Positions 1 to 8,713 of a DNA stretch of 64,000 bases are shown piece after piece (position 1 is the stretch's first letter; the number at the start of each line of letters is the position of its first letter). The stretch is taken from positions 248,001 through 312,000 of the forward strand of contig JAJVIC010000010.1 in the NCBI GenBank assembly GCA_022072225.1, in the 5' to 3' direction. Source of the stretch: Bacteroidia bacterium. Lineage in GTDB: Bacteria; Bacteroidota; Bacteroidia; SXHM01. The position numbers and the translations under genes are program-made. The notes under the pieces are model-generated. The model searched no databases. It was not told the DNA's origin and was given only the letters and a program-made list of their open reading frames with translations.

Positions 1-561
1 TTGCGGCAATTCTGCAAAACTCAGTGTTCCTGTTGTACCATACATCATAGAAATACCAAACAATAAAATACCCGATGAAAAGGCTGAAGACATGATCATT
101 TTCATGGCTGCTTCTGATGATTGTTTTTTCTCCAGATCAAAATTGCAGAGCGCAGCAATGGGAATAGTGCTCAATTCAAGCCCCAGATAAAAAATCAAAA
201 AGTTACCGCTCGAGATCATAAAGAACATACCCAGTAGTGATGAAAGCAGCAGAACAAAAAACTCGGGAAGATGCCGGTGGTTTTTCAGCCATTCGTAAGA
301 CAGTAATGAAATAAGCAGCGTTCCGATGTTGAGCATATTTTTCTCAAATGCTATCAATACATTGGTCTTGAACATGCCGCTGAATAATTCGCCCGTAACA
401 TCCATGCAGCAGAAACCGGCACCAACATTCAATACCAACAAGGCATTTATAATCTTCAGTACCGTTTCGTTACTTGTTATATCATTGATTTTAATGAACA
501 ACAGAATGAAGATGATTGCAGTCACCACCAATTCCGATTTCATTAATAGTAGTTCGTTCAT
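1..561 (-). CDS. nuoN: NADH-quinone oxidoreductase subunit N, 5' part only
   Basis: Membrane antiporter-like subunit of respiratory complex I, proton-pumping arm. The frame is open from an ATG at 561 to the window edge: 187 codons, no stop, so the C-terminal 60% or so is missing. The translation is a run of hydrophobic helices; the segment around residues 118-145 (SGNFLIFYLGLELSTIP) is the family pattern in which the conserved Glu sits in a helix. It starts 5 bases after the nuoM stop and is the last nuo gene in the usual order. Confidence 0.9.
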   Translation of the reverse strand, partial: MNELLLMKSELVVTAIIFILLFIKINDITSNETVLKIINALLVLNVGAGFCCMDVTGELFSGMFKTNVLIAFEKNMLNIGTLLISLLSYEWLKNHRHLPEFFVLLLSSLLGMFFMISSGNFLIFYLGLELSTIPIAALCNFDLEKKQSSEAAMKMIMSSAFSSGILLFGISMMYGTTGTLSFAELPQ

Positions 562-566
562 CTTGT

Positions 567-2057
567 TCAGTTAATTATAACAGTCGGAATTCTACTCATA
601 ATCAGTTCTGCTCCCGGTGAAACTAAATCGCTCAGCCAGAACGGTGCAATACCAATGGCAACAATGCCCAGGACCAGAATAATTGCTGCAAGACGTTCGT
701 TCCATGCGGCATCTTTCAATTCTAAAAAGTGTTGGTTGGTAATTGGTCCCATCGCTGTTTTACCAACAGCACGTAGAATGTAAACTGCAGTTACTACAAT
801 AGACATGCAAGCGGCAATCGTTGCAACACGGTAAAACATTTCGGGGTTTTGCCATGAACCCATGAAAACGGTCATCTCCGCCACAAATCCGCTGAAGCCC
901 GGTAAGCCGAGTGAGCATAATCCTACAATGAATAACACAGAGCATACGAAAGGCATTATTTTCAAGAGGCCGCCCAGTTCTTCCACTTTTCGTGTATGCG
1001 TTCGCTCATATATCATTCCGATTACAGCAAAGAAAAGTGCTGTCATCAAGCCGTGCGAAACCATTTGCATCACAGCACCTTCAATTGAAGTTTTGGTCAA
1101 CATTCCAATTCCGAGCAGCACAAAACCGCAGTGGCTTACCGAAGAATAAGCATTTATGTATTTCAAATCTTTCTGCATCATGGTGGCGAATGCGCCATAT
1201 AAAATGGCAATGGCAGCAAGAATAACAATGATGGGTGCATATTCTTTTGCCGCTTCCGGCATCAGGTAAGTCGCAACACGCATACAGCCGTAGCCGCCCA
1301 GTTTCATTGAAATTCCTGCAAGAAACATGGAACCTGCAGTAGGTGCAGATGAATGTCCGTCAGGCACCCAGGTATGGAAAGGGAAAATAGCAGTGAATAC
1401 ACCGAAGCCAACAAACAACATCGGGAAAAATATTTTTTGCACTTCAATGGCAATATGCACCTGCGAAAGTTTCACCATGTCAAATGAATGAATGCCCGAC
1501 ATGAAATAGATAGCAAACAATCCAACCAGCACCAGTGCAGAGCCACCCATCAGCATTAGCGCAAGTTTGTTGGCACTGTATTCTTTGTTGCCGCTTCCCC
1601 AAATTCCAATCAACAGGTATTTAGGAATTACTGCTATTTCAAGGAAGAAAAATAACGTGAATAAATCCAGCGAAATGAAAAATCCGTAAGCGCCAAGTGA
1701 AAGCAGCAGCAACAGAAAATAAAACTCTTTGGTCATTTTCTCCACGTTCCATGAAACTAAAACACCTGCAAGAACTACAAACGCAGTGAGCAATATCATT
1801 GAAATAGAGATGCCGTCAACACCTATGTAATATTCAATATTCAGCGGAGCAAACCATGAATAGCGTTGTTCAAAAAGCATTTGCGAAACATTGCCGTTTG
1901 CCCGCTCACCCATAAAAGCCGAAAGCAGAAACAGTGATAACCCAAGCTGTGCAACCGAAGCCAATAAGGAGATCCATTTTACCTGCTGCGCATTACGCGA
2001 AAGCAAAACGATTATTGCAGCTACAAGCGGGATTAATATGAGTAATGATAAATTCAT
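567..2057 (-). CDS. nuoM: NADH-quinone oxidoreductase subunit M
   Basis: Antiporter-like proton-pumping subunit of complex I, 496 aa, normal length, about 14 membrane helices. The conserved Glu of the fifth helix is visible as E140 in FFFLEIAVIPKYLL, and the family signature FPFHTWVPDGHSSAPT lies near residues 225-240. The residue five before PFHTW, where many NuoM proteins have the pumping lysine, is Phe here (FTAIFPFHTW). The start overlaps the nuoL stop by 4 bases (ATGA), indicating translational coupling. Confidence 0.97.
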   Translation of the reverse strand: MNLSLLILIPLVAAIIVLLSRNAQQVKWISLLASVAQLGLSLFLLSAFMGERANGNVSQMLFEQRYSWFAPLNIEYYIGVDGISISMILLTAFVVLAGVLVSWNVEKMTKEFYFLLLLLSLGAYGFFISLDLFTLFFFLEIAVIPKYLLIGIWGSGNKEYSANKLALMLMGGSALVLVGLFAIYFMSGIHSFDMVKLSQVHIAIEVQKIFFPMLFVGFGVFTAIFPFHTWVPDGHSSAPTAGSMFLAGISMKLGGYGCMRVATYLMPEAAKEYAPIIVILAAIAILYGAFATMMQKDLKYINAYSSVSHCGFVLLGIGMLTKTSIEGAVMQMVSHGLMTALFFAVIGMIYERTHTRKVEELGGLLKIMPFVCSVLFIVGLCSLGLPGFSGFVAEMTVFMGSWQNPEMFYRVATIAACMSIVVTAVYILRAVGKTAMGPITNQHFLELKDAAWNERLAAIILVLGIVAIGIAPFWLSDLVSPGAELIMSRIPTVIIN

Positions 2058-3994
2058 TTCAGTGTCAATACATAAATAAAAATAATACCCAACCCTATTG
2101 CTCCCGCCAGAAAATAGGCAGCATATTGTTGCACCTGTCCGCTTTGTAACGTTTTTGTTTCTTCTGATATTTTCTCTGAGGAGCTACCCAAGCGATTGAT
2201 AAATCCGTCCACAATGGTTTTGTCAAACCATGCAGCAGGCTTGCCTAAAAGATTGAAAATTACTTTGTGAGTGATGAAGAGGTAAACTTCATCAATGTAG
2301 AATTTGTGGTAAGCAGAGCTATAAAATCCGCTCAGCGAAGAAGAAATTTTATTGGCAATATCATTCTGTGTTTTATAAAGTCGCAAGGCAATGAAAATTC
2401 CTGCAAGTCCAAGCAGGACAGGCGCAACAGAAAAGCTCAGATGAAGCACCGTTTCAAATGGTTTTCCATCAGAAGTAACCAACTGACTGAACGGAATAAA
2501 TCCTGCAAATGCTGCACCAAGGCTAAGAAGAATCAAAGGAAGCATCATTACAATACCGCCTTCACCGTGGTGCTCACCATGTGAATGAAATTCCTTGCTC
2601 CAGAAGATATTGAAGTATAAACGGAACATATAAAATGCTGTAATTCCGGAAGTGATTAATGCAATTCCGTAAATCAGTTTGTTGTGATGAAAAGCTGCCA
2701 GCAGAATTTCTTCTTTGCTGAAAAATCCTGCCAGTGGTGGAACTCCGGCAATGGCAAGACAGGCAATTAAAAAGGTGATGTGCGTTATCGGCATGTGTTT
2801 TCTCAGCCCTCCCATATCATTCATTTCGTTGCTGTGTACAAAATGGATTACCGCACCTGCACCTAAGAATAGCAATGCTTTGAACATCGCGTGCGTGAAA
2901 AGGTGAAACATGGAAGCCATGTAGCCCAAACCATCTTCGTTGCCATAACCCGAAACGCCCAGCGCAAACATCATGTAGCCGATTTGTGACATGGTAGAGT
3001 AGGCGAGGACACGTTTGATATCTGTTTGCGTGCAGGCAATAATTGCAGCAAATAAAGCAGACAATGCGCCTGTGTAAGCAACCAATTCCAATGCACCGGG
3101 ACAGGAAATTGCAAAGACAGGAAACAATCGTCCAACCAAGAAAACTCCCGCCACAACCATTGTAGCAGCGTGTATCAAAGCAGAAACAGGTGTAGGTCCT
3201 TCCATCGCATCGGGCAACCAGATGTGCAAAGGAAACATCGCTGATTTTCCTGCACCACCTATAAACACCAACATTAATCCCCAGGTGAGGGAACTAAATC
3301 CTAAGAAAGCAGGAGCAATTGCTGAACGCATGTATTCTGAATTGGGGTCGGTGAGTCTTTGAATTAATGTTTCAAAGTCCAATGTGTGTGCATTGAATGA
3401 TAAAACCAGAATGCCGATTAAAAACCCGAGGTCGGCAAAGCGTGTTACGATAAATGCTTTTTTGGCCGCTGCGACTGCTGAAGGTTTATCGAAATAATAA
3501 CCAATAAGCAGGAAGGAAGAAACACCCACCAGTTCCCAGAAAATATAGATCTGGAAAATGTTGGATGACATCACTAATCCCAACATTGAAAACGTGAACA
3601 AGCCAAGAAAAGCATAATAGGTTGAAAAGCGTTCCTCACCTTTCATATAGCCCAGACTGTAAATATGCACCATCAGCGAAACAAAGGTTACCACCACCAA
3701 CATCATCACGGAGATAGGGTCGAGTAGAATTCCAATATCAATGGAAACTCCGGGCGAAAACTCCAGCCATGAAATTTTCAGCGCAGTTATTTTCTGATAA
3801 ACGCCATCTACTTTTCCGCTTACGAAAAAATAATTGTAAGCAGTACTCAGCGATAAACCGGCTGAAACTAATAACGCCCCTGTTCCGATGATGCCCGAAA
3901 AATTCTTAAACACTTTTCTTCCGAAAAGCCCGAGCATCAAAAAGCTCAGTAGCGGCAGAAGCGGAATTAAGGAAAGGGTTAGTTTGTCAAACAT
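2054..3994 (-). CDS. nuoL: NADH-quinone oxidoreductase subunit L
   Basis: Largest antiporter-like subunit of complex I, 646 aa, with the C-terminal lateral-helix region expected in NuoL. Visible motifs are FWELVGVSS with E154, K250 and H257 in GKSAMFPLHIWLPDAMEGPT, and GPTPVSALIHAATM at 266-279. The channel residues therefore look intact. One base separates it from the nuoK stop; it overlaps nuoM by 4 bases. A His-rich stretch (HSHGEHHGE, around residues 470-480) lies in a loop. Confidence 0.97.
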   Translation of the reverse strand: MFDKLTLSLIPLLPLLSFLMLGLFGRKVFKNFSGIIGTGALLVSAGLSLSTAYNYFFVSGKVDGVYQKITALKISWLEFSPGVSIDIGILLDPISVMMLVVVTFVSLMVHIYSLGYMKGEERFSTYYAFLGLFTFSMLGLVMSSNIFQIYIFWELVGVSSFLLIGYYFDKPSAVAAAKKAFIVTRFADLGFLIGILVLSFNAHTLDFETLIQRLTDPNSEYMRSAIAPAFLGFSSLTWGLMLVFIGGAGKSAMFPLHIWLPDAMEGPTPVSALIHAATMVVAGVFLVGRLFPVFAISCPGALELVAYTGALSALFAAIIACTQTDIKRVLAYSTMSQIGYMMFALGVSGYGNEDGLGYMASMFHLFTHAMFKALLFLGAGAVIHFVHSNEMNDMGGLRKHMPITHITFLIACLAIAGVPPLAGFFSKEEILLAAFHHNKLIYGIALITSGITAFYMFRLYFNIFWSKEFHSHGEHHGEGGIVMMLPLILLSLGAAFAGFIPFSQLVTSDGKPFETVLHLSFSVAPVLLGLAGIFIALRLYKTQNDIANKISSSLSGFYSSAYHKFYIDEVYLFITHKVIFNLLGKPAAWFDKTIVDGFINRLGSSSEKISEETKTLQSGQVQQYAAYFLAGAIGLGIIFIYVLTLK

Positions 3995-3995
3995 T

Positions 3996-4310
3996 TTAAA
4001 ACTTTAAATCACTTGCATCTTCCACATCAATAGATCTGTGACTGCGGTAGAGGTTAATAATAATGGCAATGGCAACGGCAGCTTCTGCAGCAGCAATGGC
4101 AATAATAAATATGGTAAAAAACAATCCGTCCATTTTGTTTGCCCACAGGTATTTGTTGAAGGCAATAAAATTCAGGTTCACGCTGTTCAGAATAAGTTCG
4201 ATGGACATAAGCATCATGATCATATTTCTGCGCGTTAGAAAACCGTAAACGCCAATGAAGAAGAGCGCAATGCTTACAAACAAGATATGATTTAGTCCTA
4301 TTTCTGTCAT
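3996..4310 (-). CDS. nuoK: NADH-quinone oxidoreductase subunit K
   Basis: Small three-helix membrane subunit of complex I. The chosen start gives 104 aa beginning MTEIGLNHILF, the usual NuoK length, and its ATG overlaps the nuoJ TGA as ATGA. A longer frame to 4346 adds 12 residues unlike the family and is not preferred. The conserved acidic residues in helices 2 and 3 are seen in MSIELILNSVNLN and IAAAEAAVAIAI. Confidence 0.95.
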   Translation of the reverse strand: MTEIGLNHILFVSIALFFIGVYGFLTRRNMIMMLMSIELILNSVNLNFIAFNKYLWANKMDGLFFTIFIIAIAAAEAAVAIAIIINLYRSHRSIDVEDASDLKF

Positions 4311-4831
4311 TTTTGAACAGGTGTTTTCAATGCAATAACAATACATCCTACCATGGCTGCAAGTAATAGAATACTTACTACTTCAAACGGAAGCGAGTAG
4401 CCGAATTCATTTACCCCCAACATTCGGTTTCCAATATTAGCAACGCTTGGTTCAATTCCTGGCTCAGTTGTTCCTGTGAAATTATGTTGAAGAACTTGCA
4501 GTAAAGTAAATCCGAAACCGCAAGCTGCTGCAATTCCTCCTGTAATTTTTTTCGTTATTGTGGTGTCAGGTAAATTTGCACCCGCTTCCTGTGTAAGGAA
4601 AATGGAAAAGATAATCAGCACCACAATTCCGCCAACGTAAACTACAATCTGTACGGCTGCTATAAATTCATACTCCAGCCAGAAATAAATCCCTGCAATT
4701 CCTATGAGTGAGAAAAGCAGAAAAATTGCTGAGCGAAAAATTCTGGTGGTGGTAACCGCAAGAAATCCCGTGACCAACGTAAATGCTGCCAGCAAATAAA
4801 ATATGATGTCTTGTGCTGTCATATTATTCAA
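4307..4831 (-). CDS. nuoJ: NADH-quinone oxidoreductase subunit J
   Basis: Membrane subunit of complex I, 174 aa, five predicted helices. The segment EYEFIAAVQIVVYVGGIVVL near residues 53-72 is the NuoJ family pattern, including the bulge helix that couples quinone reduction to pumping. It overlaps nuoI by 8 bases and nuoK by 4 bases. Confidence 0.95.
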   Translation of the reverse strand: MNNMTAQDIIFYLLAAFTLVTGFLAVTTTRIFRSAIFLLFSLIGIAGIYFWLEYEFIAAVQIVVYVGGIVVLIIFSIFLTQEAGANLPDTTITKKITGGIAAACGFGFTLLQVLQHNFTGTTEPGIEPSVANIGNRMLGVNEFGYSLPFEVVSILLLAAMVGCIVIALKTPVQK

Positions 4832-5294
4832 CTCCCTCCATAACTTTTGAGCCGGGTTTATTCAATACTTTGGTCAACTGACTGCGGTCGAAAACACTGT
4901 GTTCAAATGCCTGATCCATTTTAATGGCATCGGTTGGACAAGCAGCAACACATAAATTACACATCGTGCATAACTCCAGATGGTACACAAATTTGTCAAT
5001 TGCTTTTTTCTTTTTGCCTTCGGGTGTTTGCTCAAACTTTGTTACAATCTTAATCGTTCCGTTCGGGCAAGCTAACTCGCAAGCCGTACAGCCTGTACAT
5101 TTGTGCTCGTTTTTTTCATCATGTGTCATTACCACCTCACCACGAAAACGTTCTGCAAGTTTTGGCTTCTCTTCGGGATAATTTTGCGTGATGATTTCTT
5201 TATGATGGGTGAAATAATATCCCGTCTGCTTCATGCCGATAAGCAGCGATTTCACTGCACCGAAAATATCTTTTATGTATTGTATTGCGCTCAT
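4824..5294 (-). CDS. nuoI: NADH-quinone oxidoreductase subunit I (two 4Fe-4S clusters)
   Basis: Ferredoxin-like subunit that carries clusters N6a and N6b in the peripheral arm of complex I and passes electrons to NuoB. Two complete Cys motifs are present: CTGCTACELACP and CTMCNLCVAACP (C-x2-C-x2-C-x3-C-P each). The start at 5294 (MSAIQYIKD, 156 aa) shares one base with the nuoH stop (TGATG). An ATG four codons further upstream (5306) is also possible. Confidence 0.95.
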   Translation of the reverse strand: MSAIQYIKDIFGAVKSLLIGMKQTGYYFTHHKEIITQNYPEEKPKLAERFRGEVVMTHDEKNEHKCTGCTACELACPNGTIKIVTKFEQTPEGKKKKAIDKFVYHLELCTMCNLCVAACPTDAIKMDQAFEHSVFDRSQLTKVLNKPGSKVMEGVE

Positions 5295-6370
5295 CAAAAG
5301 TGCCATCCCATAATTGCTATTGCTGTTGCCAGCAATAAATTAAACATACTTATCGGTAATAAATATTTCCACTCTAAATTTAATAATTGGTCAATGCGCA
5401 AACGTGGAAATGTCCAGCGAAACCACATGATAACGAAGATGAGAAAAAATGTTTTTCCGAAGAACCAAAGCGATGAAGGAATGAAATCCATCACATGATT
5501 GAATGCTTCTAATTGCCCGATGTGGAAAGGCATCCAGCCGCCAAGGAAAAGCGTTGCACCAATAGCGCATACAATAAAAATGTTTACATATTCAGCTAAG
5601 AAAAATAATGCGAAACGCATTCCTGAATACTCTGTATGAAAGCCTGCGGTCAATTCTGATTCTGCTTCTGCCAAATCAAAAGGTGCGCGGTTGGTTTCAG
5701 CAGTAGCTGCAATAATAAACGTTACAAATGCGATAAGCGCAGGTATATGCCCTTTAAAAAGCCACCAACCGGTTTCCTGTGAAGCAACAATGTCAGACAT
5801 TTTAAGGCTTCCCACCAAAACAACAATTGCCAAAATAGAAAGTCCTGCCGATAATTCATAACTCACAATCTGTGCACCGCTGCGCATAGCACCCAACAGT
5901 GAGTATTTATTGTTGCTGCTCCATCCCGCCATCAAAATGCTGATAACTGCAACTGATGAAATAGCAGAAACATACAGTACTCCAATATTTAAATCCCACA
6001 TTTGAAAGTCTTTTGCAAAAGCAATGGGAGCAAGCAGCAGCATTGCAGAAATGATTGCAATAACCGGAGCAAGGTTGAACAGAAATTTATCAGAACCGGT
6101 TGGTGTTAACCCTTCTTTCAGCAACAGTTTAATTGTGTCGGCAAAAGTTTGAAACATTCCTTTTGGCCCAACACGATTAGGTCCCAAACGGATTTGCATG
6201 TAAGCAGATACTTTTCGTTCCATCATAACTAACACTAATCCGAGAATAGCAAACAAACTGATTGCCATGGTGCCGACAATAACAAACTCAATCAGCAATG
6301 CAATTGCCGGGCTGAACGCTTCGTTCAGCCATGCATCTACACTTTGTGTTATGTTACCAAGGCTCCACAT
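5294..6370 (-). CDS. nuoH: NADH-quinone oxidoreductase subunit H
   Basis: Membrane subunit that forms much of the quinone-binding chamber of complex I, 358 aa. Motifs: ERKVSAYMQIRLGPNRVGPK at residues 51-70 and AETNRAPFDLAEAESELTAG near 222-241, the loops that face the quinone channel. In most Bacteroidota with a 14-gene locus nuoE-F-G would lie directly upstream; here an 84-bp gap with a palindrome separates it from nuoD. Confidence 0.97.
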   Translation of the reverse strand: MWSLGNITQSVDAWLNEAFSPAIALLIEFVIVGTMAISLFAILGLVLVMMERKVSAYMQIRLGPNRVGPKGMFQTFADTIKLLLKEGLTPTGSDKFLFNLAPVIAIISAMLLLAPIAFAKDFQMWDLNIGVLYVSAISSVAVISILMAGWSSNNKYSLLGAMRSGAQIVSYELSAGLSILAIVVLVGSLKMSDIVASQETGWWLFKGHIPALIAFVTFIIAATAETNRAPFDLAEAESELTAGFHTEYSGMRFALFFLAEYVNIFIVCAIGATLFLGGWMPFHIGQLEAFNHVMDFIPSSLWFFGKTFFLIFVIMWFRWTFPRLRIDQLLNLEWKYLLPISMFNLLLATAIAIMGWHF

Positions 6371-6384
6371 AATTTTAATTTCGG

Positions 6385-6449
6385 ATTGCGGATTTTAAAT
6401 TGCGGAATAGTCCGGCCAATCCGCAATTTGTCAATTTAAAATTCGCAAT
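6385..6449. repeat. 65-bp imperfect palindrome between nuoD and nuoH
   Basis: The outer arms ATTGCGGATTTTAAATTG and its complement (read as ATTGCGAATTTTAAATTG on the minus strand) are 18 bp with one mismatch. The inner part is a second dyad around CCGG. It fills the only sizeable gap within nuoD-nuoN and could form a long hairpin in the transcript. It has no U tract, so it is not a classical terminator; an RNA processing site or a small mobile repeat are possible readings. Confidence 0.8.
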
Positions 6450-6454
6450 GTTTC

Positions 6455-7570
6455 TCATCTGTCAATATCCGGTATTACTAAATCCAATGTTCCCATCATT
6501 GCAACAAGGTCACCAATTTTTCCGCCTTTAGCCATGTGGTTTAATGCAGAGAGATTGGAGAAGCCCGGAGAGCGGAACTTAATTCGGTAAGGAGTAGTTC
6601 CTCCTTCGCTTACAATATAAACACCCAATTCGCCACGCGCTGTTTCCACTCTTGTATAAAACTCCCCTTTTGGTAATTTCAACACTGCTTTTGTTTTTGC
6701 CTGAAAATCACCTTCGGGAATATTGTCAATCAGTTGTTCGATGATGCTGATGGACTGATACATTTCTTTTACACGAACCAAGTAACGCGAAAACGAATCG
6801 CAACCGGTTTCAAGAATTTCATCAAACTTTAGTTTGTCATAAATCTCGTAAGGATAAAGTTTGCGGATGTCGCAGTTCACTCCGCTTCCTCTCGCAGTCG
6901 GACCGGTGCAGCCGTAAGAGATGGCATCTTCTTTTGAAAGAATACCAACATTTTTCATACGGCTTTGAAAAATAATATTGCCCGTTACCAGTTCATTGTA
7001 CTGGTCGGCTTTTTCGCGAAACAGTTTTATAAATGCTTTTACTTTTCTCTGAAAATCAGGATGAAGGTCTGCCATTACACCGCCAGGAACAATGTAGTTC
7101 ATGGTAAGGCGCGCGCCACAGGTATCTTCCATAATATCGGTAATGGTTTCGCGTTCGCGGAAGGCTAAAAAGAAAGGAGTGAATGCTCCTAAGTCCATAG
7201 CCATTGCACCCCACCATAGTTCATGCGAAGCAATGCGTGTAAGTTCATCCATAAGCACACGAATTACTTTTGCACGTTCCGGCAATTCAATCTGCAAGCC
7301 TTTTTCCACACACAAAGCGCAACCGTGATTATTGATGTGCGATGAAAGATAATCCATCCTGCTTGTTACATAAATGAACTGACGATACGATAAACTCTCG
7401 CACATTTTTTCAATCGAACGATGGATATAGCCAAGATGAGGTTCAACTTTTTTAATCGTTTCACCATTGAGTGTAACAACCAGTTGCAACACCCCATGTG
7501 TTGACGGATGTTGCGGACCAATATTAATGATCATGTCGCCCTGGTCTATTACACTTACTTCCTCCAGCAT
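6455..7570 (-). CDS. nuoD: NADH-quinone oxidoreductase subunit D (49 kDa)
   Basis: Hydrogenase-large-subunit-like protein that forms the quinone site with NuoB, 371 aa. Motifs: GPQHPSTHGVLQLV near the N-terminus, HLGYIHRSIEKM, and the C-terminal end GTLDLVIPDIDR. It is a separate gene from nuoC (1 base apart), unlike the nuoCD fusion of enterobacteria. The ends look complete. Confidence 0.97.
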   Translation of the reverse strand: MLEEVSVIDQGDMIINIGPQHPSTHGVLQLVVTLNGETIKKVEPHLGYIHRSIEKMCESLSYRQFIYVTSRMDYLSSHINNHGCALCVEKGLQIELPERAKVIRVLMDELTRIASHELWWGAMAMDLGAFTPFFLAFRERETITDIMEDTCGARLTMNYIVPGGVMADLHPDFQRKVKAFIKLFREKADQYNELVTGNIIFQSRMKNVGILSKEDAISYGCTGPTARGSGVNCDIRKLYPYEIYDKLKFDEILETGCDSFSRYLVRVKEMYQSISIIEQLIDNIPEGDFQAKTKAVLKLPKGEFYTRVETARGELGVYIVSEGGTTPYRIKFRSPGFSNLSALNHMAKGGKIGDLVAMMGTLDLVIPDIDR

Positions 7571-7571
7571 A

Positions 7572-8042
7572 CTATAGTTTAATCATATTGATAGGGTCTT
7601 CAAAATCTTTTCTCAGCGGAAATCCTTCAAAGTCATCCGTCAGAATTAATTTTCTCAAATCCGGGTGGTTTAAAAAATTTACTCCGAACATCTCGGCCTG
7701 TTCGCGCTCGTGAAATTCTGCAGTGCGCCAAATATCACAAACAGTTTCTATTTCGGGCTTTGTGCGGTCAAGTTTTGATTTTACAACTATTGTGTGGCGG
7801 TGTTTTGTTGAAGTCAAATGATACACCATTGTTAAATGTGTTTTCCAGTCAATACACGTAACGCAAAAAAGGAAATCAAAATCCAAGCCTTCTGTTGAGC
7901 GAAGTTGTTGTGCAAACGGTTTCCATTCAGCAGGAGCAATAAATAAATTAACCCACCCGATAGCTATCGGGTCGGTGCCTTCTTCAAACGTTGCAGAAGA
8001 CAATAGCTCGGTTAATTTTATTTTCAGTTCCTCGTTCGTCAT
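7572..8042 (-). CDS. nuoC: NADH-quinone oxidoreductase subunit C (30 kDa)
   Basis: Peripheral-arm subunit of complex I, 156 aa. The C-terminal ERE-type signature is present (TAEFHEREQAEMFGVNF, then HPDLRKLILTDDFEGFPLRKD). Residues 24-30 (DPIAIGW) are encoded by an 18-bp perfect palindrome that is a dispersed repeat of this genome (7955-7972), so a short repeat-derived segment lies in the N-terminal domain. Confidence 0.95.
   Translation of the reverse strand: MTNEELKIKLTELLSSATFEEGTDPIAIGWVNLFIAPAEWKPFAQQLRSTEGLDFDFLFCVTCIDWKTHLTMVYHLTSTKHRHTIVVKSKLDRTKPEIETVCDIWRTAEFHEREQAEMFGVNFLNHPDLRKLILTDDFEGFPLRKDFEDPINMIKL
7955..7972. repeat. 18-bp palindrome inside nuoC
   Basis: ACCCGATAGCTATCGGGT is a perfect palindrome. 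Its 16-bp core CCCGATAGCTATCGGG is identical to the copies at 11889-11906 and 12394-12411. Here it is read in frame by nuoC as DPIAIG. Confidence 0.9.
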
Positions 8043-8051
8043 TCTTCCTTT

Positions 8052-8654
8052 CTAACCTTTTGGTAACGGCTGCTGAATAGGTTTTTCGGTCTTAAGTTGT
8101 TCGCGTGTTTGCCCGCTTTTTATTTTTTCCTGCAACGAAATCAATGCATGTAATAAAGCTTCAGGCCTTGGCGGACAACCCGCTATATATACATCAACCG
8201 GAATAATATGATCGGCACCTTTAACCACCGAATAAGTATTATAAAAGAAAGGCCCTCCGCTGATGGCACAGGCTCCCATGGCAATCACATATTTAGGATC
8301 GGGCATTTGGTCGTACAGGCGTTTTAAAACAGGGGCCATTTTGTTAACGATGGTTCCGGCAATAATAATTACATCGGCCTGTCGCGGAGTAGCGCGCGCT
8401 ACCTCAAATCCAAATCTTGAAAAATCATATTTGGCTGAAGCCACCGACATCATTTCAATTCCGCAGCAGCTGGTTGCAAACGTAAGAGGCCACAATGAAT
8501 TGGAGCGCGCCCAGTTGATAATATCATCCAGTTTGGTAAGCACTATATCACCTCCCGGAACAGGATGAACCTCGCCCGGAAAAGCAACCCCACCTGACCT
8601 CCCCGAAGGGGAGGAAACAGAAGTATTTAATTCATTATTCTTAGTCTCTTCCAT
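8052..8654 (-). CDS. nuoB: NADH-quinone oxidoreductase subunit B (cluster N2)
   Basis: Holds the terminal 4Fe-4S cluster N2 that reduces quinone; 200 aa. The four ligands are visible: the adjacent pair C63-C64 (TSCCGIEMM), C129 ([10 protein letters not shown]) and C160 ([11 protein letters not shown]). The conserved domain begins only near residue 30. Residues about 14-23 ([10 protein letters not shown]) are the translation of a dispersed CCTCCCC/GGGGAGG palindrome. A GTG at codon 38 would remove that segment, but the ATG at 8654 is in frame and fits the gap to nuoA. Confidence 0.95.
   Translation of the reverse strand: MEETKNNELNTSVSSPSGRSGGVAFPGEVHPVPGGDIVLTKLDDIINWARSNSLWPLTFATSCCGIEMMSVASAKYDFSRFGFEVARATPRQADVIIIAGTIVNKMAPVLKRLYDQMPDPKYVIAMGACAISGGPFFYNTYSVVKGADHIIPVDVYIAGCPPRPEALLHALISLQEKIKSGQTREQLKTEKPIQQPLPKG
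8586..8614. repeat. CCTCCCC-GAA-GGGGAGG repeat inside nuoB
   Basis: Hairpin arms CCTCCCC and GGGGAGG with loop GAA at 8598-8614, preceded by AACCCCACCTGA. A related copy in inverted orientation lies at 8681-8710 and a diverged one at 42182-42212. Confidence 0.75.
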
Positions 8655-8680
8655 TCTTTTTCAGGCGTTTAGTTTAAACC

Positions 8681-8710
8681 CCTCCCCTTTGGGGAGGATG
8701 GGTGGGGCTA
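8681..8710. repeat. CCTCCCC-TTT-GGGGAGG repeat in the nuoA-nuoB gap
   Basis: Arms CCTCCCC and GGGGAGG with loop TTT at 8681-8697, then ATGGGTGGGGCT. It fills half of the 59-bp gap upstream of nuoB and is the inverse-orientation relative of the copy within the nuoB N-terminus. Together they bracket the nuoB start codon. Confidence 0.75.
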
Positions 8711-8713
8711 TTG

